From contig JAFZFT010000095.1 in the NCBI GenBank assembly GCA_017555765.1, positions 1 through 38,710 on the forward strand: a DNA stretch of 38,710 bases, read 5' to 3'. The translations under genes were made by a program, and so were the position numbers. The number at the start of each line of letters is the position of its first letter. The stretch's first letter is position 1. Positions 19,266-28,448 of this stretch are shown here, piece after piece. The notes beneath the pieces were generated by a model. It was not told the origin of the DNA. It was given only the letters and a program-made list of their open reading frames with translations, and did no database searches. This DNA is from Clostridia bacterium. GTDB taxonomy: Bacteria > Bacillota > Clostridia > Oscillospirales > Acutalibacteraceae.

Positions 19266-21236
19266 ATGAATCAGTATTTTTGCGATGAATTAAAGTGTAT
19301 TTTTAATGAACTCGCTAAGAAAAAGTGCCGACCAAGAGCTTATGCGGCAAAAAATATTACGGTTGTTTGTGATGAGCACAGTCTTGCAGCGTACCTTGCA
19401 GGCTACTATACATCTGTTTGTAACGTTGAGAATGGCGGTGCTGTTAATATAGTTGCAGAAGGCGAGTGGCAGAATAAGGAACTGTACGATGAAATTAATG
19501 TGGAGTTTTCTGAAAAAGCGACACTTGAATGTTTTGACAACTACGAGCAGTACAAAGAAAATATATCAGCAGATGAGGGTACTGTTTTTTATATAGCTAA
19601 CCTTCAGCTTGAAAAATATTCTGACCCGGCTATTTTTGAGAAGAAGAAAAAAAATCTTGCTTTCTGGCTTGAAAGCATTAAGGAAACAAAATTAAATTTT
19701 GTTTTAATACCTATTTTTAATTTCAAGGAACCTTTTCCGCATGGTATTGCAGCCTGCTCGGAAAGAGAGCTTGAGGCGGTAACTCTTTATGACAGTTCAT
19801 TTGTTCAGGGTAAGCAGGTTATTGAACTTGAGGATATCTGCCGTCGCCATTTTACGGATGATGAGAGGAAGCTTAAGGTTGTACGCTTTGATACTATATT
19901 CGGTCCTCTTGTTAAAGATACATCTAAACTCGGATTCGATAGTATTATCGATGAGCTTATAAATGATAATCGCATAACCTTCAGAAGAAGTGATGTTTTC
20001 ACTTATTATACTGCTTGCTATATCCGTCAGGCTGTTTCAGCTGTACACTGCGTTTCGGTAAAGGGTCGTACCGGCAATATTTATAATGCAGCCAATTACC
20101 GCTTTACTCTTCACGATATTAAAAATAATCTTTACAAAAGCTTCAACTACAGAAAGCCTGAGATTGTTTTTGATGACAGTGACGGTGATCTTTCCAACAA
20201 TAACAGCTATGAATGCCTGAGTAATCTTAAAATCAAGGATCTCGGATGGACAATAGTTACTCCTTTGCAGGAAGCGATTTACAGAACGGCTCTTGCAATG
20301 ACAGCGGACGAATACCAAGCCGGTTTTTACGTCAGCATATATCAAGGTAAGCTTGAACGTATAAAGCAGGTTGAGATGGATATAATCAAGGAAATTGACC
20401 GTATCTGTAAAGCTAACGGTATAAATTATTTCCTTGTAGGCGGATCTCTTCTTGGCGGTGTCAGACATAAGGGCTTTATACCTTGGGATGATGATATTGA
20501 TATTGGTATGCTCAGAGAGGATTATAATAAATTCAAGAAGATTTGTCCCGGTGAGCTTTCTGATAAGATGCGTTATCAGTCATATAGTCAGGAGCCTCAG
20601 TCACATTACATTTTTGAAAAAATCAGACTCAAGGAAACCTATTTCAGTACAAAATTCTCTAATCGCTTCCGTGATATAGAAAATGGTATCTTTGTCGATG
20701 TGCTTGTTTACGATAAAACCTCTAACATAAAGCTTTTGCAAAAGCTTCATGTTAAGCTTATAAAGATAATGAGCAGAGTAATAAATGTACGTTGGGTTAA
20801 TAAGCCGAGAAAGAATATTCACTACAAAGCAACAAAGCTCTTACTTCCTGTAATGCGACTCATACCCTTCAGAGTGTACCATTGGTGCTTTGAGGCAGTG
20901 CTTCGTATGTTCAACTGGAATAAGAAAAGCAAGTATCTTATTGACGGTGTAGGGCAGAATGTAGGAAAGGGTGCTTTCCCGATTTCTTGGTTCGATGAAA
21001 TGACAGAAATTCCCTATGAAGATATGACATTCAGTGTACCTGCTAAGTATGACGAGTATCTCAGACATTGGTATGGTGACCGTTATATGGAACTTCTTCC
21101 TATTTCTTCAAGAAAATCAGGTCATAGTCTCAAGAGAATGGATTTAGGTAAATATCTGTTTGCGGAAACAGAGAACCTTCCTTCACATATCAATGACCAT
21201 AGGGGAGAGCTTTACGAAAAGCCTCTTGATGAATAA
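19266..21236 (+). CDS. Fusion of a degenerate extended SDR (epimerase-like) domain with a LicD-family phosphotransferase
   Basis: 656 residues. The C-terminal part (about 365-650) is LicD: a helix with KEIDRICKANGINYFLVGG, then SLLGGVRHKGFIPWDDDIDIGM (394-415) with D408-D410 and D412 as metal-binding acids, and FVDVLVYD near 480. LicD proteins transfer phosphocholine or alditol phosphate from a CDP carrier to surface glycans. The N-terminal part (1-350) keeps the outline of an extended SDR: a first strand (NITVVCDEHSLAAYLAGYY, 30-48), RFDTIFGPLV near 207, GNIYNAANY near 270, and LGWTIVTPLQEAI near 326. Its GxxGxxG is replaced by CDEHSLA, and the YxxxK motif appears as F179-V-Q-G-K183. It is therefore probably not a working oxidoreductase. 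The ATG follows GAGGTGACCTGAAAAT. It is divergent from the tarI-like gene, which may supply its CDP-activated donor. Confidence 0.88.
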   Translation: MNQYFCDELKCIFNELAKKKCRPRAYAAKNITVVCDEHSLAAYLAGYYTSVCNVENGGAVNIVAEGEWQNKELYDEINVEFSEKATLECFDNYEQYKENISADEGTVFYIANLQLEKYSDPAIFEKKKKNLAFWLESIKETKLNFVLIPIFNFKEPFPHGIAACSERELEAVTLYDSSFVQGKQVIELEDICRRHFTDDERKLKVVRFDTIFGPLVKDTSKLGFDSIIDELINDNRITFRRSDVFTYYTACYIRQAVSAVHCVSVKGRTGNIYNAANYRFTLHDIKNNLYKSFNYRKPEIVFDDSDGDLSNNNSYECLSNLKIKDLGWTIVTPLQEAIYRTALAMTADEYQAGFYVSIYQGKLERIKQVEMDIIKEIDRICKANGINYFLVGGSLLGGVRHKGFIPWDDDIDIGMLREDYNKFKKICPGELSDKMRYQSYSQEPQSHYIFEKIRLKETYFSTKFSNRFRDIENGIFVDVLVYDKTSNIKLLQKLHVKLIKIMSRVINVRWVNKPRKNIHYKATKLLLPVMRLIPFRVYHWCFEAVLRMFNWNKKSKYLIDGVGQNVGKGAFPISWFDEMTEIPYEDMTFSVPAKYDEYLRHWYGDRYMELLPISSRKSGHSLKRMDLGKYLFAETENLPSHINDHRGELYEKPLDE

Positions 21237-21242
21237 AATATT

Positions 21243-21272
21243 AAACCGGGTTCGATATCGGACCCGGTTTTT
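21243..21272 (+). terminator. Rho-independent terminator of the SDR-LicD gene
   Basis: AAACCGGGT (21243-21251) pairs with ACCCGGTTT (21262-21270); the inner CGAT/ATCG extends the stem. TT, AAC and TTTTT follow. Confidence 0.8.
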
Positions 21273-21281
21273 AACTTTTTC

Positions 21282-21310
21282 TTGACATAGGTATTAAAAA
21301 ATAGTATTAT
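21282..21310 (+). promoter_or_regulatory. Promoter of the rnj-gdpP-rplI-dnaB-tilS-hpt-ftsH operon
   Basis: A perfect TTGACA (21282-21287), 17 bases, and TATTAT (21305-21310). An alternative TATAAT lies at 21315-21320. The start site would be near 21317, inside the right arm of the palindrome described next. The leader is about 75 bases. Confidence 0.7.
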
Positions 21311-21326
21311 ATGCTATAATACTATT
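21300..21326. repeat. Perfect 12-bp inverted repeat over the rnj promoter and start site
   Basis: AATAGTATTATA (21300-21311), TGC, TATAATACTATT (21315-21326): exact inverse arms. It covers the -10 box and the likely transcription start, with no T-run after it. It is either an operator or, if transcription starts upstream, a 5'-terminal stem-loop. Confidence 0.6.
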
Positions 21327-21391
21327 AGTATGGGTTATTAGCATTTCGGATGAACATATATTAAATTTTAAAAAAGGAGGTTTTGTATTAA

Positions 21392-23311
21392 ATGAGTGAA
21401 AATGAACAGAAAAAGCCAAGAAACTCCGGCTCACAGAAAAAGAAAAATAAATCAGGTTCAAATAAAGCTCAGTCACAGGTAAAGGCGCAGAGCGGAAAAA
21501 AGACGCTTGAAGCTAAGGTGCAGAATGAGCTTAAGGCACAGAAAAAGCAAAACAGTGTGAAAAAACAACGCAATTCAACAGAACAGAAGAATCGTTCAAA
21601 TAAAGAAAGAAATGTAAGAAAAAATAAAAAGACAGGTAAAAAAGCAGTTTCTGCTCAGCCTATTAAGATTGCATTTTTAGGTGGTATTAATGAGGTTGGT
21701 AAGAATATTACAATGTTCCAGTACAAGGATGATATTATTCTTGTTGACTGCGGTCTTGCTTTCCCCGATGAGGATACCCCTGGTATCGATCTTATAATTC
21801 CTGATTTTACCTATCTTCAGAAGAATTCAGAAAAAATCAAAGGTATATGCATAACTCACGGTCACGAAGACCATATCGGTGCTCTTGCATATATGCTCAG
21901 AGATATAAACATCCCTGTTTACAGTACCAGATTAACAAACGGACTTATCGAAGGCAAGCTTAAGGAGCACGGTCTTCTTGCAAGTGCAAAGCTCAATGTT
22001 GTAAATGCGGGTTCAAGTGTAAAGCTTGGTGAATTTGAGGTTGAGTTTATCCATGTAAACCATTCAATTCCCGATGCTGTAGGTTTCGCTATTAAGTGCG
22101 AGGGCGGTACTATTGTTCATACAGGTGACTTTAAGATTGACAGTACTCCGATTGACGGAGGTATGATTGATATCGCCCGTTTTGCCGAACTCGGCAAGGA
22201 GGGTGTACTGTGTATGATGGCCGACTCTACTAACGCAGAGCGTCCCGGATATACAGAAAGCGAAAGCAAGGTTGGTGCATCCTTCGAGCTTCTTTTCCGA
22301 AAAGCTGAGAAGAGAAGGATTATTGTTGCTACCTTCGCTTCCAATATCCACAGAGTACAGCAGATTATAAATGTTGCAAAGAGTCTCGGCAGAAAGGTTG
22401 CTCTTTCAGGCAGAAGTCTTGAAAATGTTGTTGCCGTTGCATCTGAGCTTGGTTATCTTAATGTACCGGAAGGGATTCTTATCAAGCTTGATATGATCAA
22501 TAAGTATCCTGAGGATCAGATTGTTCTTATTACAACAGGCAGTCAGGGCGAGCCTATGTCAGCTCTTACAAGAATGGCATTTTCCGACCACCGCAAGGTA
22601 GCTGTTGGTCCCAACGACTATGTTATTATTTCAGCAACTCCTATTCCCGGTAACGAAAAGACTGTCGGAAGGGTAATAAACGAGCTTATGAAGCTTGGCG
22701 CTGAGGTCGTGTACGAGAAAATGTACGATGTGCATGTTTCAGGACACGCTTGCCGCGAGGAGCTTAAGCTTATGCTCGGAGTAATAAAGCCGAAGTATTT
22801 TATTCCTGTACACGGTGAGCAGAAGCATCTTCTCAAGCACGCTGCACTTGCCCATTCAATGGGTATTTCCGATAAAAATACGCTCATTGCTGACAACGGT
22901 ACCCTTGTAGAGGTGTGTGACAATTATATAAAGAAGGTTGGTACTGTACCTGCGGGTCAGATTTTTGTTGATGGCTCAGGTGTCGGCGATGTCGGATCAA
23001 TCGTACTTCGTGACAGAAAACACCTTGCTGAGGATGGTATTATAATCGTTGTTGCTACTCTCGACGGCAGTACGGGAGAGATTCTCTCAGGTCCAGATGT
23101 TGTTTCCAGAGGTTTTGTGTTTGTAAAGGAATCAGGCGACCTTATTTCTGATGCACAGAATATTGCATATGAAGCAATTATGAAGTGCTATGACAGAAAT
23201 ATCTACGATTGGGGAACAATCAAGAGCAGAATCCGTGACGATGTTTCGCGATTGATGTATGAAAGAACAAAAAGGAGTCCGATGATACTTCCTGTTTTGA
23301 TGGAGATTTAA
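21392..23311 (+). CDS. rnj: Ribonuclease J
   Basis: Exo- and endoribonuclease of the beta-CASP metallo-beta-lactamase family, the main 5'-3' RNA decay enzyme of many Firmicutes. 639 residues, longer than the usual 555 because of an N-terminal tail of about 88 residues rich in Lys, Gln, Asn and Ser, likely disordered. The catalytic domain starts at PIKIAFLGGINEVGKN. The zinc motif is H156-G-H158-E-D160-H161, with a further metal Asp in HTGDFKID. The beta-CASP segment (MMADSTNAERPGYT; TTGSQGEPMSALTRMA) and the late GHACREEL and PVHGEQKHL motifs are present, followed by the small C-terminal domain. The ATG follows AAAAAAGGAGG at a somewhat long spacing of about 11. First gene of a seven-gene operon. 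Confidence 0.95.
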   Translation: MSENEQKKPRNSGSQKKKNKSGSNKAQSQVKAQSGKKTLEAKVQNELKAQKKQNSVKKQRNSTEQKNRSNKERNVRKNKKTGKKAVSAQPIKIAFLGGINEVGKNITMFQYKDDIILVDCGLAFPDEDTPGIDLIIPDFTYLQKNSEKIKGICITHGHEDHIGALAYMLRDINIPVYSTRLTNGLIEGKLKEHGLLASAKLNVVNAGSSVKLGEFEVEFIHVNHSIPDAVGFAIKCEGGTIVHTGDFKIDSTPIDGGMIDIARFAELGKEGVLCMMADSTNAERPGYTESESKVGASFELLFRKAEKRRIIVATFASNIHRVQQIINVAKSLGRKVALSGRSLENVVAVASELGYLNVPEGILIKLDMINKYPEDQIVLITTGSQGEPMSALTRMAFSDHRKVAVGPNDYVIISATPIPGNEKTVGRVINELMKLGAEVVYEKMYDVHVSGHACREELKLMLGVIKPKYFIPVHGEQKHLLKHAALAHSMGISDKNTLIADNGTLVEVCDNYIKKVGTVPAGQIFVDGSGVGDVGSIVLRDRKHLAEDGIIIVVATLDGSTGEILSGPDVVSRGFVFVKESGDLISDAQNIAYEAIMKCYDRNIYDWGTIKSRIRDDVSRLMYERTKRSPMILPVLMEI

Positions 23312-23315
23312 AATT

Positions 23316-25277
23316 ATGAAAAAGCTTTGGAAGATATACGATTTATCAATTATATATATCGTTGCGGCGTTTGTTGTGTCGGGGCTTATTCTGCTTTCAG
23401 GTATGAGTATACCCGCACTGACTTTGGCTGTAATTACAGTTATGTATGCCGTGGGTAAATATGTATATTATAAAAAAGTTAGAGAAAAGCTGCTTTACAA
23501 GATAAATACTGTGTCGACCGAGCTTGATTTTTCAAACGGAAAGGCATTTGAAAAGCTTGTGGTACCTTGTGTTGTTATTGAAGCTGACGGTTCAATAATC
23601 TGGTTTAACGGTAGCTTCAAAGAACAGTTCAACATAAGCAATCAGACTAAAGCTCTTAATCTTAAGCAGCTTATACATCGTGACAGTATTGATAAGCTTA
23701 TTCTCGGCAGAGGCTTCAAAATCAAGGTTGATAACATGTTTTTCTCGATATATTCGAACGATATCGAGTTGACCGACGAAACCATTTATCTTCTTTATTT
23801 CTTCGATGAAACCAAACTGCGTATCACTGAGAAGGAGTACTATGACACAAGACCGGCAATTATGCTTTCCGTCATTGATAATGCAGATGAAATTTATCAG
23901 AATTTCAAAGAGAGTGACTGTGCTGTAATTTTCAGCCGTATAGAAGGACTCATAGATGATTGGGTAAGCTCTTACGGCGGACTTTGCAGAAAGTTTTCCA
24001 ATGCAAGAATGCTCTTCTTTGTTGAGGAAAGAGCATTGCAAAAGATGATTAATGACAAATTCAATATCCTTGATAAAATAAGAGAGTTTACTTTTGACGG
24101 AAAGAGTGTTGATATTACTCTTTCAATCGGCGTGGGTAAGGACGAAAGTCTTATTGAATCAAACAATTCCGCAAGGCAGGCTCTTGATATGGCTCAGAGC
24201 CGCGGTGGTGACCAGGTTGCTATTAAGCATGTAGCGCAGTATAAATTCTACGGTGGTGTTTCAGCAGGCTTTGAAAAGAAGAACAAGGTCAGAACAAGGC
24301 TTATTGCCAAGACTGTATCCGAGATTATCACAACAAGTGATAATGTACTTATTATGGGTCACAGGTTCTCGGACTTTGATGCTTTTGGAAGTGCTACAGG
24401 TATGTATGCAATTGCAACGCATTTCGGCAAAGATGCTCATATCGTGCTTAACAGGGAATCAACCCTTGCCGGTCCTCTTGTCGATAGATTTATCGAAGAA
24501 AAAGGGGATAAGGTTATCATTTCTCCCGACAATGCCGACAGATATATTAAGGAGAACACTCTTCTGATTGTTGTTGATACGCATAAGAAGGACTTTACGG
24601 AATATCCTGATCTGGTTGACAAGGCAAACAGAGTAATGGTTATTGATCATCACAGAAAATCTGTTGATTTTATTGAGGATACGGTACTGTTTTATCATAT
24701 GCCGAACTCGTCTTCTGCTGCCGAAATGGTTACGGAGCTTGCTCAGTACATTGACAGTAAGCCTGTATTGGATTCGTTTACCGCTTCTGCACTGTTTGCG
24801 GGTATAATGCTTGACACACGTAATTTCGTACTTCGTGCAGGTGTCAGAACCTTTGAGGCTGCTGCATATCTTCGCTCGAGAGGCGCAAATACAGTTGACA
24901 GCAAAAAGATGTTCTCAAATGATATGGAAATATTCCGTCATCGTAATGCTATAATCGACTCGGCGAGAACTTACAGAGAATGTGCTGTTTCTGTTGCTCC
25001 AGGCGATATTGAGAATATCAGACTTGTTACTTCTCAGGCATGTGATGAAATGCTTAATATTGATGGAGTAAAATCAACTTTTGTTCTTTACCCCACAGAC
25101 AATGGCGTTAATATTTCAGCAAGAAGTTATGGTGAAATGAATGTTCAGCTTATAATGGAATCACTTGGCGGTGGCGGACATCAGACTATGTCGGCCTGTC
25201 AGCTTCGTGATATTACAATGTCTCAGGCGATCGAAAAGCTTGAGAAAGCTATAGACAAATATATCAGTAATTTATAA
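23316..25277 (+). CDS. gdpP: Cyclic-di-AMP phosphodiesterase GdpP (DHH family)
   Basis: Degrades c-di-AMP at the membrane, 653 residues. The usual GdpP order is visible: two membrane helices (about 9-28 and 32-50), a PAS-like domain (about 75-165, [13 protein letters not shown]), a degenerate GGDEF domain (about 170-305, ending [10 protein letters not shown]), then the DHH domain ([13 protein letters not shown] near 346; VVDTHKKD; D444-H445-H446 in VIDHHRKS) and DHHA1 with [12 protein letters not shown] near 620. All metal ligands expected of the DHH catalytic core appear present, so it should be active. The start lies four bases after the rnj stop, with its Shine-Dalgarno (GGAGA) inside the end of rnj, so the two are tightly coupled. 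gdpP-rplI-dnaB is a conserved Firmicutes order. Confidence 0.95.
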   Translation: MKKLWKIYDLSIIYIVAAFVVSGLILLSGMSIPALTLAVITVMYAVGKYVYYKKVREKLLYKINTVSTELDFSNGKAFEKLVVPCVVIEADGSIIWFNGSFKEQFNISNQTKALNLKQLIHRDSIDKLILGRGFKIKVDNMFFSIYSNDIELTDETIYLLYFFDETKLRITEKEYYDTRPAIMLSVIDNADEIYQNFKESDCAVIFSRIEGLIDDWVSSYGGLCRKFSNARMLFFVEERALQKMINDKFNILDKIREFTFDGKSVDITLSIGVGKDESLIESNNSARQALDMAQSRGGDQVAIKHVAQYKFYGGVSAGFEKKNKVRTRLIAKTVSEIITTSDNVLIMGHRFSDFDAFGSATGMYAIATHFGKDAHIVLNRESTLAGPLVDRFIEEKGDKVIISPDNADRYIKENTLLIVVDTHKKDFTEYPDLVDKANRVMVIDHHRKSVDFIEDTVLFYHMPNSSSAAEMVTELAQYIDSKPVLDSFTASALFAGIMLDTRNFVLRAGVRTFEAAAYLRSRGANTVDSKKMFSNDMEIFRHRNAIIDSARTYRECAVSVAPGDIENIRLVTSQACDEMLNIDGVKSTFVLYPTDNGVNISARSYGEMNVQLIMESLGGGGHQTMSACQLRDITMSQAIEKLEKAIDKYISNL

Positions 25278-25291
25278 CGGAGGATTTAAAT

Positions 25292-25732
25292 ATGAAAGTT
25301 GTTTTAAAGCAGGATGTAAAGGGCTTAGGTAAAAAAGGTGAGCTTGTAAACACATCCGACGGATATGCGAGAAATTTCCTTTTTCCCAAGGGACTTGCTG
25401 TAGAAGCAAATGCTCAGAGCCTTACAGAGCTTAAGAATCGTGAGCAGTCAGCTAAGTTTAAGGTTGAAACAGAAATTGCAGCTGCAAAGAAAGCAGCAGC
25501 AGAACTCGAAGGCAAGACAATCGTACTCACTGCAAAGGCAGGCGCAAACGGTAAGCTTTTCGGCTCTGTAACATCAAAGGAAATCGCGGAAAAGGTTAAG
25601 TCACAGTTTGGTATTGAAACTGACAAGAGAAAAATTGTAGTTGAGGATATCAAGCAGTTTGGTACTTATACATTTGAAATCAAGCTTTATCAGGGCATCA
25701 GTGCAAAGCTCTTTGTGAGAGTAGGAGAATAA
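25292..25732 (+). CDS. rplI: 50S ribosomal protein L9
   Basis: 146 residues, typical length. The L9 N-terminal domain ([19 protein letters not shown], then [13 protein letters not shown]) is followed by the long charged connecting helix (about 42-75) and the C-terminal domain ([34 protein letters not shown]). It binds the L1 stalk base of 23S rRNA. Preceded by CGGAGG, 14 bases after gdpP and 35 bases before dnaB. Confidence 0.97.
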   Translation: MKVVLKQDVKGLGKKGELVNTSDGYARNFLFPKGLAVEANAQSLTELKNREQSAKFKVETEIAAAKKAAAELEGKTIVLTAKAGANGKLFGSVTSKEIAEKVKSQFGIETDKRKIVVEDIKQFGTYTFEIKLYQGISAKLFVRVGE

Positions 25733-25767
25733 AAAAATCAGGAATTTATAAACGGAGGTGACTTATA

Positions 25768-27150
25768 ATGAGCGGCGGAAATTTTGTTTCTTTAGACGAT
25801 GTCAATATGCCGTACTCACTTGAAGCTGAGCAGGCAGTTCTCGGTTCCGTACTCATTGACCCCTCTTGCATAACACAGGTGTTGATTCTTGTAAAGCCTG
25901 AGTATTTTTATCTTCCACAGCATAAGGCAATATTTACCATTATGCAGGAGCTCGATGCTTTAGGTAATAAAATTGACCCTCTGATTGTGCTTGAAAAACT
26001 GAAAAACGAAAAAGTATATGACGAAGCAACCGGAAAGAAGTATCTTTTTCAGCTTGCTGACCTTGTACCTTCAACAGAAAATGTTGAGGCGTACTCTAAG
26101 ATTATACGAGAGAAATATTACATCAGATCGCTTATCAACGTATCAAAATCCATAATCGAGGACGCTTCTTCTACAACTGAGCAGGCGGATCTTCTTCTTG
26201 AATCAGCTGAACAGAAGATTTATGATATCCGTCAGGGCAGAGTTTCAAAAGGTCCCTCAAAAATAGGTGATATCATCGTTAATGAGGTTTACGACAAGCT
26301 CCAGAAGCTCAGCTCGACCGATAAGGATAAGTATAAGGGCTTTCCGACAGGCTTCGTAGATCTCGATAAGGCAATTACAGGTCTTAACCGTTCTGACCTT
26401 GTTATTATCGGCGCACGTCCCGCTATGGGTAAAACGAGTCTTGCGCTTAATCTAGCAAGAAATACCGCAATGATAGGTAAGAAGAAGGTGCTTTTCTTCT
26501 CGCTCGAAATGACAAAGGAGCAGCTTGCTCAGAGAGTACTGTCCACCGAGGCAAGAGTTGAAAGCACCAAGATGCGTACGGGTAATATATCGAGTGAAGA
26601 ATGGGCGAAGCTTGCTACTGCTACAGCTATACTCAGTAACTGTGAGCTTTATTTTGACGATACATCAAATATGACTGTATCTGAAATGAAGTCAAGAATA
26701 CGCCGTCTTCGTGATGTTGACGCAGTATTTGTTGACTACCTTCAGCTTATGAAGAGCGGTTCAAGAGTTGAGAGTCGTGTTCAGGAAGTTTCAGAAATCA
26801 CCCGAAATCTCAAGCTTATGGCGAAGGATCTCAATATCCCTGTAGTAGTTCTCGCTCAGCTTGCAAGAACTACAGAAGGCAGAGGTAAATCTCATAAGCC
26901 GCAGCTCTCCGACCTTCGTGAATCAGGTTCAATCGAGCAGGACGCTGACATAGTTATAATGCTTTACAGAGATGAATACTATGCAGGTGAAAAGGAAGAA
27001 CCGGGCGAGCCTGTAGAAAGATCACCCGTAAATGAAGCTGAATTCATCATTTCGAAAAACAGACACGGTCCGACTACAACTGTTAAGGTTGCTTGGAACG
27101 GTGACTATACTCTCTTTACAAATCTGGAGACAATTAGAAATGATATGTAA
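25768..27150 (+). CDS. dnaB: Replicative DNA helicase DnaB
   Basis: Hexameric 5'-3' helicase of the replication fork, 460 residues. The N-terminal collar domain (PYSLEAEQAVLGSVL, 11-25; LPQHKAIF) is followed by a linker and the RecA-like motor. Walker A is GARPAMGKTS (G215-K222-T223), Walker B is VFVDYLQLM near 325, and ISEITRNLKLMAKDL and LAQLARTTEGR complete the helicase motifs. The end differs slightly from the common QRNGPTG (here KNRHGPTTTVKVAW). The Shine-Dalgarno is CGGAGGTG. It overlaps tilS by 11 bases. Confidence 0.97.
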   Translation: MSGGNFVSLDDVNMPYSLEAEQAVLGSVLIDPSCITQVLILVKPEYFYLPQHKAIFTIMQELDALGNKIDPLIVLEKLKNEKVYDEATGKKYLFQLADLVPSTENVEAYSKIIREKYYIRSLINVSKSIIEDASSTTEQADLLLESAEQKIYDIRQGRVSKGPSKIGDIIVNEVYDKLQKLSSTDKDKYKGFPTGFVDLDKAITGLNRSDLVIIGARPAMGKTSLALNLARNTAMIGKKKVLFFSLEMTKEQLAQRVLSTEARVESTKMRTGNISSEEWAKLATATAILSNCELYFDDTSNMTVSEMKSRIRRLRDVDAVFVDYLQLMKSGSRVESRVQEVSEITRNLKLMAKDLNIPVVVLAQLARTTEGRGKSHKPQLSDLRESGSIEQDADIVIMLYRDEYYAGEKEEPGEPVERSPVNEAEFIISKNRHGPTTTVKVAWNGDYTLFTNLETIRNDM

Positions 27151-28444
27151 AGTTATTTCAACCATCGAAAAGTACGGTATGCTTCGAAACGTAAAAAGCG
27201 TAGCGGTTGGTGTTTCCGGTGGAGCTGATTCTGTATGCCTTTTGCATATTTTAACTTGCTTAAAGGATAAATATGGTATTATACTTAAAGCGGTACACGT
27301 TAATCACAATTTAAGAGGTAAGGAAGCTCTCAGGGATGAAAGCTTTGTCCGAGACCTTTGTAAAAAGTGGAATGTTGACCTTGAAGTTTTCAGCGTTGAT
27401 GTCAAGGCTGAGGCCGAAAGGCTTGGTATAGGTGAAGAGGAGTGCGGCAGGCTTGTACGCTACAGAAGCTTTGCTTCTCTTGGTTGTGATGCAGTTGCAG
27501 TTGCTCACAGTCTCTCAGACAGTATTGAAACTATGCTTTTCAACCTCGCAAGAGGTACTGCAATAAAAGGTCTTTGCGGAATACCTCCTAAAAGAGAGCC
27601 AAATATTATAAGGCCTCTTATCTGTTGTTCCCGAAGAGAAATCGAAGCATACTGCGAAGAAAATGAACTCGGGTTTGTTACGGATTCGACGAATCTCAGC
27701 TGCGACTATACCCGTAATCATATTAGGCACAAGCTTATCCCTGATATTGCGTATATAAATCAGGGATATGAAAATAATATCAGCCGTTGTATGAACTCTC
27801 TTTCTGAAGATACAGATTTTCTTGAGGCGGAAGCTGAAAAGCTGTTCAGTTCTTCTGTCCTTGAAAATGGTTTTTCCGCTTCGGTGCTACTCGGCGGACA
27901 TATAGCACTCAGAAAAAGAGTATACCGCAGAATACTCAGTGAGCATATGCTTAAGGATGTTAATGCGAAGCATATTGCTTTGTTTGAAGATGTTGTAACC
28001 GCTAAGTGTTCTGCTGTTGAAATTGGTAAAAATTTATATATTACCTTAAAAGATGGTATTGTTTCTATCGGTGATTGTGAGAAACAATCAGAAGAATGGC
28101 AAAGCTGTTTTGAAGATGGTAAAGCTGTGACTCCGTCAGGCGTCTTTGTTTTGCAGTATGTTGATACTGTTTGTAAAGATGCTGTTGATGCTTCGAAAAT
28201 AAAAGGGAAGTTGTATTTTTCCTCACGTAAGTCCGGAGATACATTCACCTTTGAAAAACGAGGAATAACAAAAAGTTTAAAGAAATTGTTTAATGAAAGA
28301 AAGGTTCCGTCAAGTGAAAGAAACTGTATTGCGGTGCTTCGGGACTCGGAATCAGTAGTGTGGATTGAAGGAATAGGTGTTAATGCACCTTACCTGGCAA
28401 AAGATGGTGCAAAAGAATTTTTTATAATAAAAAAGGAAGGATAA
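27140..28444 (+). CDS. tilS: tRNA(Ile)-lysidine synthase
   Basis: Attaches lysine to C34 of tRNA-Ile(CAU), ATP-dependent, essential in most bacteria. 434 residues from the ATG at 27140, which overlaps the dnaB stop by 11 bases and has GGAGA nine bases upstream; the longer in-frame opening to 27032 lies inside dnaB and is rejected. The PP-loop is SGGADS (S26-S31). HVNHNLRGKEALRDE, VAVAHSLSDSIETMLFNLARGT and IRPLICCSRREIEAYCEE are family motifs. The C-terminal substrate-binding domain (KSGDTFTF near 375, SLKKLFNERKVP) is complete. The order tilS-hpt-ftsH is classic in Firmicutes. Confidence 0.95.
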   Translation: MICKVISTIEKYGMLRNVKSVAVGVSGGADSVCLLHILTCLKDKYGIILKAVHVNHNLRGKEALRDESFVRDLCKKWNVDLEVFSVDVKAEAERLGIGEEECGRLVRYRSFASLGCDAVAVAHSLSDSIETMLFNLARGTAIKGLCGIPPKREPNIIRPLICCSRREIEAYCEENELGFVTDSTNLSCDYTRNHIRHKLIPDIAYINQGYENNISRCMNSLSEDTDFLEAEAEKLFSSSVLENGFSASVLLGGHIALRKRVYRRILSEHMLKDVNAKHIALFEDVVTAKCSAVEIGKNLYITLKDGIVSIGDCEKQSEEWQSCFEDGKAVTPSGVFVLQYVDTVCKDAVDASKIKGKLYFSSRKSGDTFTFEKRGITKSLKKLFNERKVPSSERNCIAVLRDSESVVWIEGIGVNAPYLAKDGAKEFFIIKKEG

Positions 28445-28448
28445 TATT

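Noticed and set aside
27032..27139. Longer tilS opening from 27032
   Set aside because: It lies fully inside dnaB in another frame; the start at 27140 has a ribosome binding site and matches family length.
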